A stretch of 11,649 bases of DNA from Planctomycetota bacterium. Lineage in GTDB: Bacteria > Planctomycetota > Phycisphaerae > WQYP01. This document shows, piece after piece, positions 1 to 6,556 of the stretch. The stretch covers positions 1 through 11,649 of the forward strand of contig JAJXZA010000143.1 in the NCBI GenBank assembly GCA_021780285.1, written 5' to 3'. The notes under the pieces are model-generated. The model saw only the letters and a list, made by a program, of their open reading frames with translations, was not told the DNA's origin and searched no databases. Each line of letters starts with the position of its first letter. Within the stretch, counting starts at the first letter, position 1. The position numbers were made by a program, and so were the translations under genes.

Positions 1-11
1 TCTTCTGCCAT
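1..11 (-). CDS. Start of an unidentified gene running off the left edge (partial)
   Basis: An ATG on the minus strand (complement of 9-11) is followed by Met-Ala-Glu and then leaves the window. It is preceded by a purine-rich AGAGGAAAC (complement of 12-20) that fits a ribosome binding site. It begins 38 bases after the stop of the MazG-like gene on the same strand, so it is probably the next gene of that operon. Only three codons are visible, so no product can be named. Confidence 0.45.
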
Positions 12-49
12 GTTTCCTCTGTGTAAGGTTGCTGCCGCCCCACCTCGCA

Positions 50-421
50 TCACGACGGGACCGGCCGCTCGTAATAGCCGCGTACTTTGTCCGCTGGATA
101 TTTTTCGTTATTCTTTTGCATCTTTGCCTGTACGGCCGCAGCAACATCCAAGTTCATGGCATTGGCCAGCGACATGAGATACATCAACACATCGGCCAAC
201 TCTTCGCCGACGCGCTGGCGATGCAGTTGCACACGTTCGTGGTTGCTTGCAGCCGCGGGATCTGCGTCGTCCCATTGAAATAATTCAAGCAGTTCGCCGG
301 CCTCCACCGCTGCGCTCACAGCAAGATTTCGCGGCGTATGGTAGTTTTGCCATTCGCGCTGCTGAACAAAATCCCGCATCATGTCGCGGAGTTGTGCCAT
401 CGTTGTGGTCGAGTCGTTCAT
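50..421 (-). CDS. MazG-like nucleotide pyrophosphohydrolase
   Basis: This 123-residue protein belongs to the all-alpha NTP pyrophosphohydrolase superfamily (MazG/dCTPase-like, COG1694 type). Family members hydrolyse (d)NTPs to NMP and pyrophosphate in the cytoplasm and are thought to clean non-canonical nucleotides from the pool. The Mg2+-binding motif is intact: E40xxE43 in the stretch EAGELLELFQW, then E74xxD77 in EELADVLMYL. The family's C-terminal basic stretch KNNEKYPADKVRG (103-115) is also present. The length is normal for a single-domain member. The start at 421 is supported by a strong AAAGGAG (complement of 429-435) seven bases upstream. The gene begins 42 bases after the glycosyltransferase stop and is probably cotranscribed with it. 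The exact nucleotide substrate cannot be read from the sequence. Confidence 0.93.
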   Translation of the reverse strand: MNDSTTTMAQLRDMMRDFVQQREWQNYHTPRNLAVSAAVEAGELLELFQWDDADPAAASNHERVQLHRQRVGEELADVLMYLMSLANAMNLDVAAAVQAKMQKNNEKYPADKVRGYYERPVPS

Positions 422-463
422 TCAATATCTCCTTTAAGCACAACGCTTTGATATCGTCCGCCA

Positions 464-2404
464 TCAGCCGCCAGCGCCGGTCGCAGTGGTTGTTGCATCA
501 CGCGTGTGCGGTAGCACCGGCACGTTGGTAATCAGCGTGACGCGCACGGGCCGGCCCTTCGCCACCTTGATGCCGCTGAACCAATCCTGCACATAATACA
601 CAATATGCCGTCGCTTCAGTGCCGCGAGAACGCGCCTATCTACGGCAACACAATATTTGACGCTTGCGGGCGGTAAGCTTGCTCCCGCATGGGCGAACGA
701 CACATGCTCCAGCAGGCCTGCCGCGCTTGAATACAGCGGCAAGCCCCCACCCGTGTAAAATACCAAGGTAGGCTCTTGATAGCCCGCCGCCGCAAGCTTA
801 TAGCCTCTCTGCGAAAAGTCCAGCATGCGCCGACCCGCTTGGCGGCTTAGCTGCAGCCCCGGTATGCTCGGCAACAGCATGGCGCTGGTAAGCACCAGTG
901 TGGCGGTGAACGTTACCGCGGTTACATAAGGCCAGCTTGGCCTGTTCCAACTTATGCCCCCAGCCACCCCCACGCCCACCAGCGAACCCGCTACCACCGC
1001 CGCACGCACAAATAAGCCATGGTGGCCGGTCCCCGCACCGCCCCACAAAAACGCCACCAGTAGTCCTGCCAATATCAGCCAGATGGCGCACCATACCCAC
1101 CGCGCAAAGCCGAACCATTTTGCAGCCAGCACATCGGTAAGTCTGTGCCAGCTTTGCACCACCGCATCGGCGCACATAATCGCCAGAGGAATATACAAAG
1201 GCAGCACATACTGCACCATTTTGGTGACAAAGAGTTCAAACAATATCCAGGATGGCACTATCCACGCCAGCAAAAACCGGTATGGTCGCTCATCAAATAC
1301 TATGGGCGTGCGACCCCAGGCCCGTCGAACCACATGGTATGCCGCGGGCACCAATAACACGCTCCATGGCCAAAATGTCGCCCACACAACCGCAAGATAA
1401 AATCCCGGCGGAAAGCCATGATGCTGCAGGCCCGACGTCGTTCGTTCGACAACATTCTGCTGCAACATCATCTGTATCAGTTTACCGTGCGTTTGCTGCC
1501 AGGCCGCAGCAAACCATGGCACTAACAGCACCAGCAGCAGCGGGAACCCGAACATCGGCTTAAGTCTACCCAACCAGCGCCAGCGTGCATCAACCAAACC
1601 CCAATACAGCACGATGGGTAGTCGTAGCATCCGCCCCAGCGGCTTCTGAGCCTGCCAGTAGCTGCGGCACCGCTGCGGCCATCCGGCCGCCACCGATAGA
1701 GCCACCACGCTTGCCAGCACAAACAATGGCGTAACACCTTTCGTCAACACCCCCATCGCTATGGCAAACCAAAAAAGCAATGCCCCCGGCCAACCAAACG
1801 ATTTCTCTTCCGGCAGAGCGGTTTCATTAAGCGCATCGTGTGTGCCGGCTTCCGGCGATACCGGCAAACGACTAATCCTTGCATGCACGGCATCGCCGTC
1901 CGCATCTGCCGGCAACGACTCCCACGCACACCAAAGCAGCCCCATCGCCAGCGTGGTCCAAAATATCAGCACAGAATCTGCCGTTGCCAGCCGCGACTCC
2001 ACCACAAACAAGGCGCTCACCGCCAGCATAATCGCCGCCACTACGCCCGTTACCCGGCCGAAACGTACTCCTGCCAACCAATACACCAGCAGCAACGTGC
2101 CTATCGCAAATAACGCACTCGGCAGCCGCGCCGAGCCACCCGACACGCCAAACATCCGGTAGGCACCGCACATCAGCCAATAAATCATCGGGGGTTTATC
2201 CGGGCGAAGTTGCCCGTCAAAGCGCGGCACAATGTAATTGCCGCTGTTGTACATTTCGCGTGCAGCCTCGGCAAACCGCGGCTCATCGCGATCAAAAAGC
2301 GAAATGCTGTAAAGTCCGGGCAAGTAAAGCACGCATCCCAAAAAGATAATCAGCAGAATATCTTCCCAGTGCCACCAGCGTTTGATGTTGTCGTCTCGTC
2401 GCAT
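464..2404 (-). CDS. ArnT/PMT-family membrane glycosyltransferase
   Basis: This 646-residue polytopic membrane protein resembles the ArnT / dolichyl-phosphate-mannose-protein mannosyltransferase group (GT-C fold, PMT_2/GT83-like). Relatives transfer a sugar from a polyprenyl-phosphate carrier to lipid A, protein or another envelope acceptor on the outer face of the inner membrane. After the first membrane helix (about 15-34) comes the signature loop DRDEPRFAEAAREM (38-51) with the acidic pair expected at the active site. It is followed by RPDKPPMIYWL (67-77), another hallmark of the family. About a dozen hydrophobic segments follow. A hydrophilic insert at roughly 165-205 separates two of them. 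The C-terminal soluble part (after about 535) resembles the periplasmic tail of ArnT relatives. Donor sugar and acceptor are unknown, so no gene symbol is given. The start has only a weak GGAAAG placed very close to the ATG, and a structured leader lies directly upstream. The downstream partner is the MazG-like gene. Confidence 0.88.
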   Translation of the reverse strand: MRRDDNIKRWWHWEDILLIIFLGCVLYLPGLYSISLFDRDEPRFAEAAREMYNSGNYIVPRFDGQLRPDKPPMIYWLMCGAYRMFGVSGGSARLPSALFAIGTLLLVYWLAGVRFGRVTGVVAAIMLAVSALFVVESRLATADSVLIFWTTLAMGLLWCAWESLPADADGDAVHARISRLPVSPEAGTHDALNETALPEEKSFGWPGALLFWFAIAMGVLTKGVTPLFVLASVVALSVAAGWPQRCRSYWQAQKPLGRMLRLPIVLYWGLVDARWRWLGRLKPMFGFPLLLVLLVPWFAAAWQQTHGKLIQMMLQQNVVERTTSGLQHHGFPPGFYLAVVWATFWPWSVLLVPAAYHVVRRAWGRTPIVFDERPYRFLLAWIVPSWILFELFVTKMVQYVLPLYIPLAIMCADAVVQSWHRLTDVLAAKWFGFARWVWCAIWLILAGLLVAFLWGGAGTGHHGLFVRAAVVAGSLVGVGVAGGISWNRPSWPYVTAVTFTATLVLTSAMLLPSIPGLQLSRQAGRRMLDFSQRGYKLAAAGYQEPTLVFYTGGGLPLYSSAAGLLEHVSFAHAGASLPPASVKYCVAVDRRVLAALKRRHIVYYVQDWFSGIKVAKGRPVRVTLITNVPVLPHTRDATTTATGAGG

Positions 2405-2414
2405 TGCTTTCCAT

Positions 2415-2537
2415 GTAACCGTTCACGAAGGTTGGGACGAAGCAGGCCGGAAGCCCGCACCACAAGGGATGCCCCCGTTGCATGGTGCGCCGTAACCGCT
2501 GCCACTCGGGTCAATCGGCGTTGGCGTGAACGGGTAC
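2415..2537 (-). ncRNA. Candidate structured leader RNA upstream of the glycosyltransferase gene
   Basis: On the minus strand, GTACCCGTTCACG (complement of 2525-2537) can pair with CGTGAACGGTTAC (complement of 2415-2427), with 12 of 13 positions matching. This closes a 123-base domain. Three smaller helices can form inside. One is GCCG with GACC against GGTT with CGGC (about 2489-2519). The second is a hairpin with a 7-bp stem at 2456-2489, continued by two further 3-bp segments across small bulges. The third is GGC/GCC around a 5-base loop (2445-2455). The 3' arm of the closing stem ends 10 bases before the start codon, next to the weak ribosome binding site. The layout is riboswitch- or leader-like, but I recognise no known family, and hand-folding of GC-rich DNA easily overpredicts helices. 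Confidence 0.3.
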
Positions 2538-2588
2538 CTTTCAATGCAACCCGTGCCCGCCGCCTTTGCCGGCCGATTAACGCCCTAA

Positions 2589-2617
2589 ACTATACGCGCG
2601 AAACGCCCGGTTCACCA
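2589..2617 (-). promoter_or_regulatory. Weak candidate promoter for the glycosyltransferase-mazG operon
   Basis: A TATAGT on the minus strand (complement of 2589-2594) fits a -10 box. The matching -35 position (complement of 2612-2617) reads TGGTGA, a poor match. If used, transcription would start near 2582 and give a leader of roughly 180 bases containing the whole 2415-2537 structure. Apart from this and the two structures described separately, I see no gene in 2405-2799. Confidence 0.25.
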
Positions 2618-2715
2618 GATTGCGCATTCATGCGCAGCCTTCATAACACGGCGCGGCGGCGGAGTTCGAGAATAATGGTTTCAAATAGTGGGCTGGTTCA
2701 GCAAAAATTGGACAA

Positions 2716-2758
2716 ATGGGCTTCGGAGTTTAGGCAAGTATTGCCGTAACAAGCCCAT
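2716..2758 (-). terminator. Terminator-like nested inverted repeat after the orphan membrane protein gene
   Basis: ATGGGCTT (2716-2723) and AAGCCCAT (2751-2758) are perfect 8-base inverted repeats. Nested between them is GGCAA-GTA-TTGCC (2733-2745). On the minus strand the structure lies 42 bases after the stop at 2800 and is followed by a T-rich tail, TTTGTCCAATTTTT. That position and tail suit a transcription terminator for the gene ending at 2800. The stem is not continuous and the tail is interrupted, so efficiency is uncertain. Confidence 0.4.
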
Positions 2759-2799
2759 GGGCGGGCCACATTCACGACACCTCATCGCGCCGTAGGACA

Positions 2800-3543
2800 T
2801 CAATGGCTGGCTGGAATATCGGTAAAAAGCGAGCCTGGAGGGCTTTTGTCAGAATTATTTATCATATACTCATCCTGACTATCGCGGCGCAAAGCCTTAA
2901 CGTTCAAGGATGGCTCGATGCGGCTTGGCGTGCTTGCGGGATGAGCCTTGTGCCCAGGCGGCGCCTGAACAGCCGGCTTAGGCACTTTCAGGTGGACATG
3001 AATTGCAGGCACGGAGGCATTAATTGGCGGCACCAAAACACTGGGGCGCGGTGCAGCAACAACCTGCTGCGTTGCCATCGCCATGCGTTTGGCGGCATTT
3101 TGGCCCGATCCACCCAGCACATAAATACTCATAGCGATGCCCCCGGCCATTACCAACATCAAGGCCGCAATCATTCCCAAGCTTGAGCCTTTGCGCACCT
3201 TTCGCTGCACGCGTCCGGCGTATTGCCGGCTCGTAAGCGCCGCCAAGTCTAATTCGTCGGAATCGCTAAAATCGGAAAATTGTTCGTCGCTAAGCTCAAT
3301 CGCATTTGCGCCCGCAGGCTCCGCCGAGGCCCGTCGCTCCTGCTCGCCTTGTGACTCGTTGGGTGCAGGCGGCGGCACAGCCCCAAGTCGCGGCGCTGCA
3401 GGCTGCACTGGCGCAGCCACCGCTTTGCGCCTGGCGGTCATGGCAGCATCAACACCGCCGCTCGCAGCGGATATCCCGTGCGTCAGTATGCCCGATAAGC
3501 GCAGGCCATCGTCGCTATTGTCATCCAATTCAGGTCTACTCAT
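2800..3543 (-). CDS. Orphan single-pass membrane protein, acidic N-terminal region and Pro/Ala-rich C-terminal region
   Basis: I do not recognise a family. The predicted protein has 247 residues if translation starts at the ATG at 3543, preceded by GGAGA a few bases upstream. A GTG at 3603 would add 20 residues but has less support. The N-terminal 80 residues are low-complexity and rich in Ala, Pro and polar residues. An acidic stretch follows at about 83-99 (DEQFSDFSDSDELDL region). Next comes a basic stop-transfer-like segment RVQRKVRK (111-118) and a single hydrophobic helix at about 122-144. The rest is Pro/Ala/Val-rich. The positive-inside rule puts the acidic N-terminus in the cytoplasm and the C-terminal part outside. 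No enzyme motif is visible. The acidic N-terminal, single-helix and proline-rich outer layout recalls anti-sigma or energy-transducing proteins, but no sequence match supports either. Confidence 0.75.
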   Translation of the reverse strand: MSRPELDDNSDDGLRLSGILTHGISAASGGVDAAMTARRKAVAAPVQPAAPRLGAVPPPAPNESQGEQERRASAEPAGANAIELSDEQFSDFSDSDELDLAALTSRQYAGRVQRKVRKGSSLGMIAALMLVMAGGIAMSIYVLGGSGQNAAKRMAMATQQVVAAPRPSVLVPPINASVPAIHVHLKVPKPAVQAPPGHKAHPASTPSRIEPSLNVKALRRDSQDEYMINNSDKSPPGSLFTDIPASH

Positions 3544-3617
3544 GATTCTCCGACTCTCGTTAAGCCAAAAGTGCATACTAGCTATCGGCCTTAAGCGAAT
3601 CACGCATTTAACAACTC

Positions 3618-3652
3618 GGCTGCAAAACAGCCAAAGCAGAGCGCCCCCCCCC
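3618..3652 (-). other. Hairpin and C9 homopolymer in the leader of the orphan membrane protein gene
   Basis: GGCTG-CAAAA-CAGCC (3618-3632) is a small perfect hairpin. Next to it is a run of nine C on the plus strand (3644-3652), which reads as nine G in the transcript. Both lie between the predicted -10 box (3675-3680) and the start codon at 3543, so they would be in the untranslated leader. The run is long enough to slip during replication or to be miscounted in sequencing. Confidence 0.4.
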
Positions 3653-3674
3653 GATTTTGGCCGCCTTTACCCAC

Positions 3675-3680
3675 ATTATA
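3675..3680 (-). promoter_or_regulatory. Candidate promoter (-10 box) of the orphan membrane protein gene
   Basis: The minus strand carries a perfect TATAAT (complement of 3675-3680) in the gap after the inositol-phosphate synthase gene. No good -35 box sits at the expected distance; the best 18-base-spaced hexamer is GTAACT. The start of transcription would lie about 125 bases upstream of the ATG at 3543. This suggests the membrane protein gene is a separate transcription unit. Confidence 0.4.
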
Positions 3681-3729
3681 ACGTACCAACCGGCCAACAG
3701 TTACTTGAAAACCTGCAATATTTATAGGA

Positions 3730-3745
3730 CGGCTCGCAAAAGCCG
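3730..3745 (-). terminator. Small hairpin after the inositol-phosphate synthase gene
   Basis: CGGCT (3730-3734) and AGCCG (3741-3745) form a 5-bp stem with a 6-base loop, 18 bases after the stop at 3763. The minus-strand sequence after it is TCCTATAAATATT, which is A/T-rich but not a U tract. It could help end the ino1 transcript, but it is weak. Confidence 0.25.
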
Positions 3746-3762
3746 GCTGGAATAGCCCAAAC

Positions 3763-4854
3763 TTACGCAATCCATCGCTCCATGGCCGATGCTGCCGCCT
3801 GATCGGTCATTTGCTCCGGAGGGTGCTTCATAAGAGCTGCCGACACAGCACCCAGCGGCCCGCCGATGCCGCGTCTTCGAGCCAGCGCCGCGCACCGCAC
3901 CGCATCCACCACAATGCCAGCGCTGTTGGGAGAGTCTTCAACCGATAACTTCAGGTCTAACTCCAAAGGCAACCCGCCGAAGCCCCGGCCATTTATCCGC
4001 ACATAGCAAACTTTGTTGTCGGCCAGAAATGCAATGTAATCCGACGGCCCGATATGAATGTGCTTGTCATCGAGCGCACTGCGAAGCTGGCTGTTGACCG
4101 CTTCAGTCTTGCTCACTTTTTTGCTTGCAAGCCGGCCGCGTTCCAGCATATTCAAAAAGTCTGCGTTGCCGCCCACGTTAAGCTGATAGCTCGAATCAAT
4201 ATGAATGCCCCGCTGCTCCGCAAGGCTCATAAGCTGTCGATGCACAATGGTAGCCCCAAACTGCGACTTCACATCGTCGCCTATAATCGGCAAACCCGCC
4301 GCGGCAAACCGGCCGGCCCACGCGGCGTCGCTGGCAATAAACACCGGAATGCAATTGACCATGGCCACGCCAGCCTCAAGGCACGCCTGGGCGTAGAGTT
4401 CGGTTGCCTGTTGCGATCCGACCGGTAAATAATTCACCAGCACCTGCGCCTCGGTTTGCCGCAAAATGCGCACAACGTCGCCAAGCCCCACCGACCGGCT
4501 TTTTGCCGACGGCTCAAGCCGCTGGGAAGCATCAAAGCCCGCCAAATGACCGGCCGCCCCATCGCCAATCGGGCCTGCATGCACCACCGCTCCATCATCC
4601 TGCGGGTCCGAAAAAAAAACGCGGCTGTTGTTAGGTTTGGCAAAGATCGCGCGGCCCACTCGCTGACCGATTTTTCGTTCATCCACGTCAAACGCGCAGG
4701 CAATGGTAATGTCGCCCACCTGCCAACCCGCCAGAACTGGGTGCATCAGCCCAGTGGCATCGCCGCTGCTGCGGTAGTAGCCAATGCCCTGCACCAACGT
4801 TGAGGCGCAATTACCCAAGCCCACGATGGCAATTCTAATCTTTGAATCATTCAT
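3763..4854 (-). CDS. ino1: Myo-inositol-1-phosphate synthase
   Basis: This 363-residue cytoplasmic enzyme converts D-glucose 6-phosphate to 1D-myo-inositol 3-phosphate using NAD+ (EC 5.5.1.4), the first step of inositol synthesis. It resembles the short mycobacterial type, not the ~500-residue eukaryotic one. Visible family blocks are the Rossmann loop IVGLGNCAS (10-18), NYLPVGS (141-147), the catalytic-region block IGDDVKSQFGATIVHR (191-206), NVGGNADFLNMLER (226-239), SKKVSKT (244-250), DSPNSAG (307-313) and GIGGPL (329-334). An upstream ATG at 4992 would add 46 residues and overlap the porin gene, but the added residues do not resemble the family. The ATG at 4854 begins right before the Rossmann strand and has a weak TTGGA seven bases upstream, so I chose it. 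It follows the porin gene by 67 bases. Inositol could feed phosphatidylinositol-type lipids or a compatible solute; no partner gene in the window decides this. Confidence 0.95.
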   Translation of the reverse strand: MNDSKIRIAIVGLGNCASTLVQGIGYYRSSGDATGLMHPVLAGWQVGDITIACAFDVDERKIGQRVGRAIFAKPNNSRVFFSDPQDDGAVVHAGPIGDGAAGHLAGFDASQRLEPSAKSRSVGLGDVVRILRQTEAQVLVNYLPVGSQQATELYAQACLEAGVAMVNCIPVFIASDAAWAGRFAAAGLPIIGDDVKSQFGATIVHRQLMSLAEQRGIHIDSSYQLNVGGNADFLNMLERGRLASKKVSKTEAVNSQLRSALDDKHIHIGPSDYIAFLADNKVCYVRINGRGFGGLPLELDLKLSVEDSPNSAGIVVDAVRCAALARRRGIGGPLGAVSAALMKHPPEQMTDQAAASAMERWIA

Positions 4855-4885
4855 GGTATGGTCCAATTCTTTATACAGTTCTGTT

Positions 4886-4905
4886 GGCGCCTGCCGTCTG
4901 GCGCC
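4886..4905 (-). other. GC-rich hairpin between the porin and ino1 genes
   Basis: GGCGCC (4886-4891) and GGCGCC (4900-4905) can form a 6-bp GC-only stem with an 8-base loop in the 67-base gap between the two genes. No U tract follows. It may act as an mRNA processing or stability element that lets the porin and ino1 be expressed at different levels; this is inference. Confidence 0.3.
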
Positions 4906-4921
4906 GTTAAAAGCGTTATTG

Positions 4922-6451
4922 CTAAAACCATAGTTGAAACTGAACTTTGCAAATGAGGTCGCGCGAGTTAAGAAAAGTGCCGGTCTGCGCATCCGTATAG
5001 GCCGCGTCCGGAATATACGTCACGTCCGAAAGAACGCTCGCGTGATAGCCCGCAATGTAATAGTTCAGCCCCAAGCTATATGCCTCCATCCGTTTCGGCC
5101 CGCTGGAAATCACCTGCCCCACCCTGGCGGCCACCTGCCAGCGCTGCGGCACCACAAAGTAACCGGCCTGCACAAAATAGCCAAGCTGGTATACACTGCT
5201 GCGACCCATTTCAGCGTCAAACACATTTGCAGCGCCCGATGGAAGCGTATCGTTGAATTGCTGAAAGTAAGCCGCCGTATTAACTGAAAGCCCCCGATAC
5301 TTGACCGACCAATCTGCGGTCGCCCGGTAGAGGTTGCCGGTGAAGGCCATGGGCGCTAAAAACGCCGACGGATCACCGGCCGAAAGCGCCTGCGCGACCA
5401 GCGTGGTCTGCGGAGCCGGAAACGCCGTGCCCGTGGCATTCTGCGACTCGTAACCTAACGCTCCGCCGAGCATCCAAACCAGGTGATTGCGATTTTTATA
5501 ATCAGGCTCGTCGGCAAAGTCGCTCTCACCGCCTGCGCCTGCCCATTGCACGCGCCCATAGATGCCAAGACGATTGTCATGCGCCCCATTTAATGCGCTG
5601 GAATACCCGGTCACATTGGCCTGCGATCCGTCATTAAGCATCACCTCGTAGCCGAGCTTGTTTGCTACCAAGTCACCAAACGCGCTTACGCCCAAAGAAT
5701 GGTCCGGGTCGAACGGCACAAGTTCCTCCGGCGTTTCCTGTAAATCAAATGCCCATTCATTTTCCAGCCATTGAACTTTGCTGAACGGCACTGCAAAAGC
5801 TCCAAACCGAATGCCAAGCATGGGACTAAATTGCCATGCAAACCAGAGGTTATTTAACTGAAAGTCGCCATTGTTACTGGAATCCCCGGCAAAATCCCCC
5901 TGAATGTTGTATTGCAAATCGGGGGAAATGACATTGCCCGAAAAGGTCAGCCGCGCCCGTCTAAATGAAAAGCCACTGGTATCGCCGGAATCCGGCGAAT
6001 CAGTCGGTCCAGGTGATACAAAACCTTCCGAATGTGTATACATGTACCTGAACTGCAACTCCCCATTTATAACCAGCTTATTCGCCTGATGGGGCGACTG
6101 CATGAAAAAGCCGTCATCGTAGCCAACCTGATACGCCTCGTGCCGCTTAACGTCGCTCAACACGCCCGTCGCAAGCTTTTGTATAAGCCTTTGCGACTGT
6201 TGCTGCCGCCAGGCCGCATCGTCACGTTGACGCAGCTTCGCAACCTCCCGTTTCAAAAGGTTATACCCCTTGACCCGCCGCTGGAGCGCGGCAATTTGTC
6301 GCTCCAGCCGGGCCAACGCGGCCTGTGTTTGCGCAGTCGTCTCCGGCGATGCCGCTGTTGCTCCATAGGCAAACACACCAGCGCCAAACCATGCTGCCAA
6401 TGCCGGTAAAGTCAGCGCGCACCTCGGGCGCAGAGAAATCACATTTCTCAT
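4922..6451 (-). CDS. OprP/OprO-type outer-membrane porin with N-terminal coiled coil
   Basis: This 509-residue protein resembles the phosphate-selective porin O/P family (PF07396 type). It has a signal peptide of about 33 residues ending near ATAAS. A coiled-coil-like segment at about 38-90 (heptad-like ALARLERQIAALQRRV) follows, which in such proteins may anchor or trimerise near the peptidoglycan. The barrel domain starts at about 108 with YDDGFFMQSP and continues through LVINGELQFRYMY and FSFRRARLTFSGNV, both typical early strands of the family. The C-terminus VQFQLWF ends in Phe, as expected for recognition by the BAM machinery. A TTGGAG lies four bases before the start. Family membership does not prove phosphate selectivity, and no Pho-box was identified. 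It lies between the toroid gene upstream and ino1 downstream on the same strand. Confidence 0.9.
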   Translation of the reverse strand: MRNVISLRPRCALTLPALAAWFGAGVFAYGATAASPETTAQTQAALARLERQIAALQRRVKGYNLLKREVAKLRQRDDAAWRQQQSQRLIQKLATGVLSDVKRHEAYQVGYDDGFFMQSPHQANKLVINGELQFRYMYTHSEGFVSPGPTDSPDSGDTSGFSFRRARLTFSGNVISPDLQYNIQGDFAGDSSNNGDFQLNNLWFAWQFSPMLGIRFGAFAVPFSKVQWLENEWAFDLQETPEELVPFDPDHSLGVSAFGDLVANKLGYEVMLNDGSQANVTGYSSALNGAHDNRLGIYGRVQWAGAGGESDFADEPDYKNRNHLVWMLGGALGYESQNATGTAFPAPQTTLVAQALSAGDPSAFLAPMAFTGNLYRATADWSVKYRGLSVNTAAYFQQFNDTLPSGAANVFDAEMGRSSVYQLGYFVQAGYFVVPQRWQVAARVGQVISSGPKRMEAYSLGLNYYIAGYHASVLSDVTYIPDAAYTDAQTGTFLNSRDLICKVQFQLWF

Positions 6452-6488
6452 AAAACTCCAAAATATCTGTTTTTTTGCATCAACCCAA

Positions 6489-6510
6489 GAAGCCAGATTC
6501 TCACGGCTTC
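6489..6510 (-). terminator. Weak terminator-like hairpin between the toroid and porin genes
   Basis: GAAGCC (6489-6494) and GGCTTC (6505-6510) form a 6-bp stem with a 10-base loop, 46 bases after the toroid gene stop. On the minus strand it is followed by TTGGGTTG and then GATGCAAAAAAA, so there is no proper U tract. It may only partly separate the sensor operon from the porin gene. Confidence 0.3.
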
Positions 6511-6556
6511 CTCAGGTCTTGCGTTTTCTGGAGCGCCCGCGCGGACGCTACCAGCA

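Noticed and set aside
954..1400. Plus-strand 148-residue open frame
   Set aside because: It lies entirely antisense within the well-supported glycosyltransferase gene.
2621..2636. TGCGCA-TTCA-TGCGCA hairpin as a terminator
   Set aside because: No U tract follows on either strand and no gene end lies near on the plus strand.
2210..2749. Plus-strand 179-residue open frame
   Set aside because: It is antisense to the start of the glycosyltransferase gene and then crosses the intergenic structures; its sequence is rich in Arg and Cys and resembles no protein family.
4855..4992. Upstream ATG giving the inositol-phosphate synthase 46 extra N-terminal residues
   Set aside because: The extension overlaps the porin gene, does not resemble the family, and the internal ATG at 4854 starts directly before the Rossmann strand.
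6452..6488. Promoter TTGGGT-N17-TATTTT just before the porin gene
   Set aside because: Transcription would begin almost at the ATG and lose the TTGGAG ribosome binding site.
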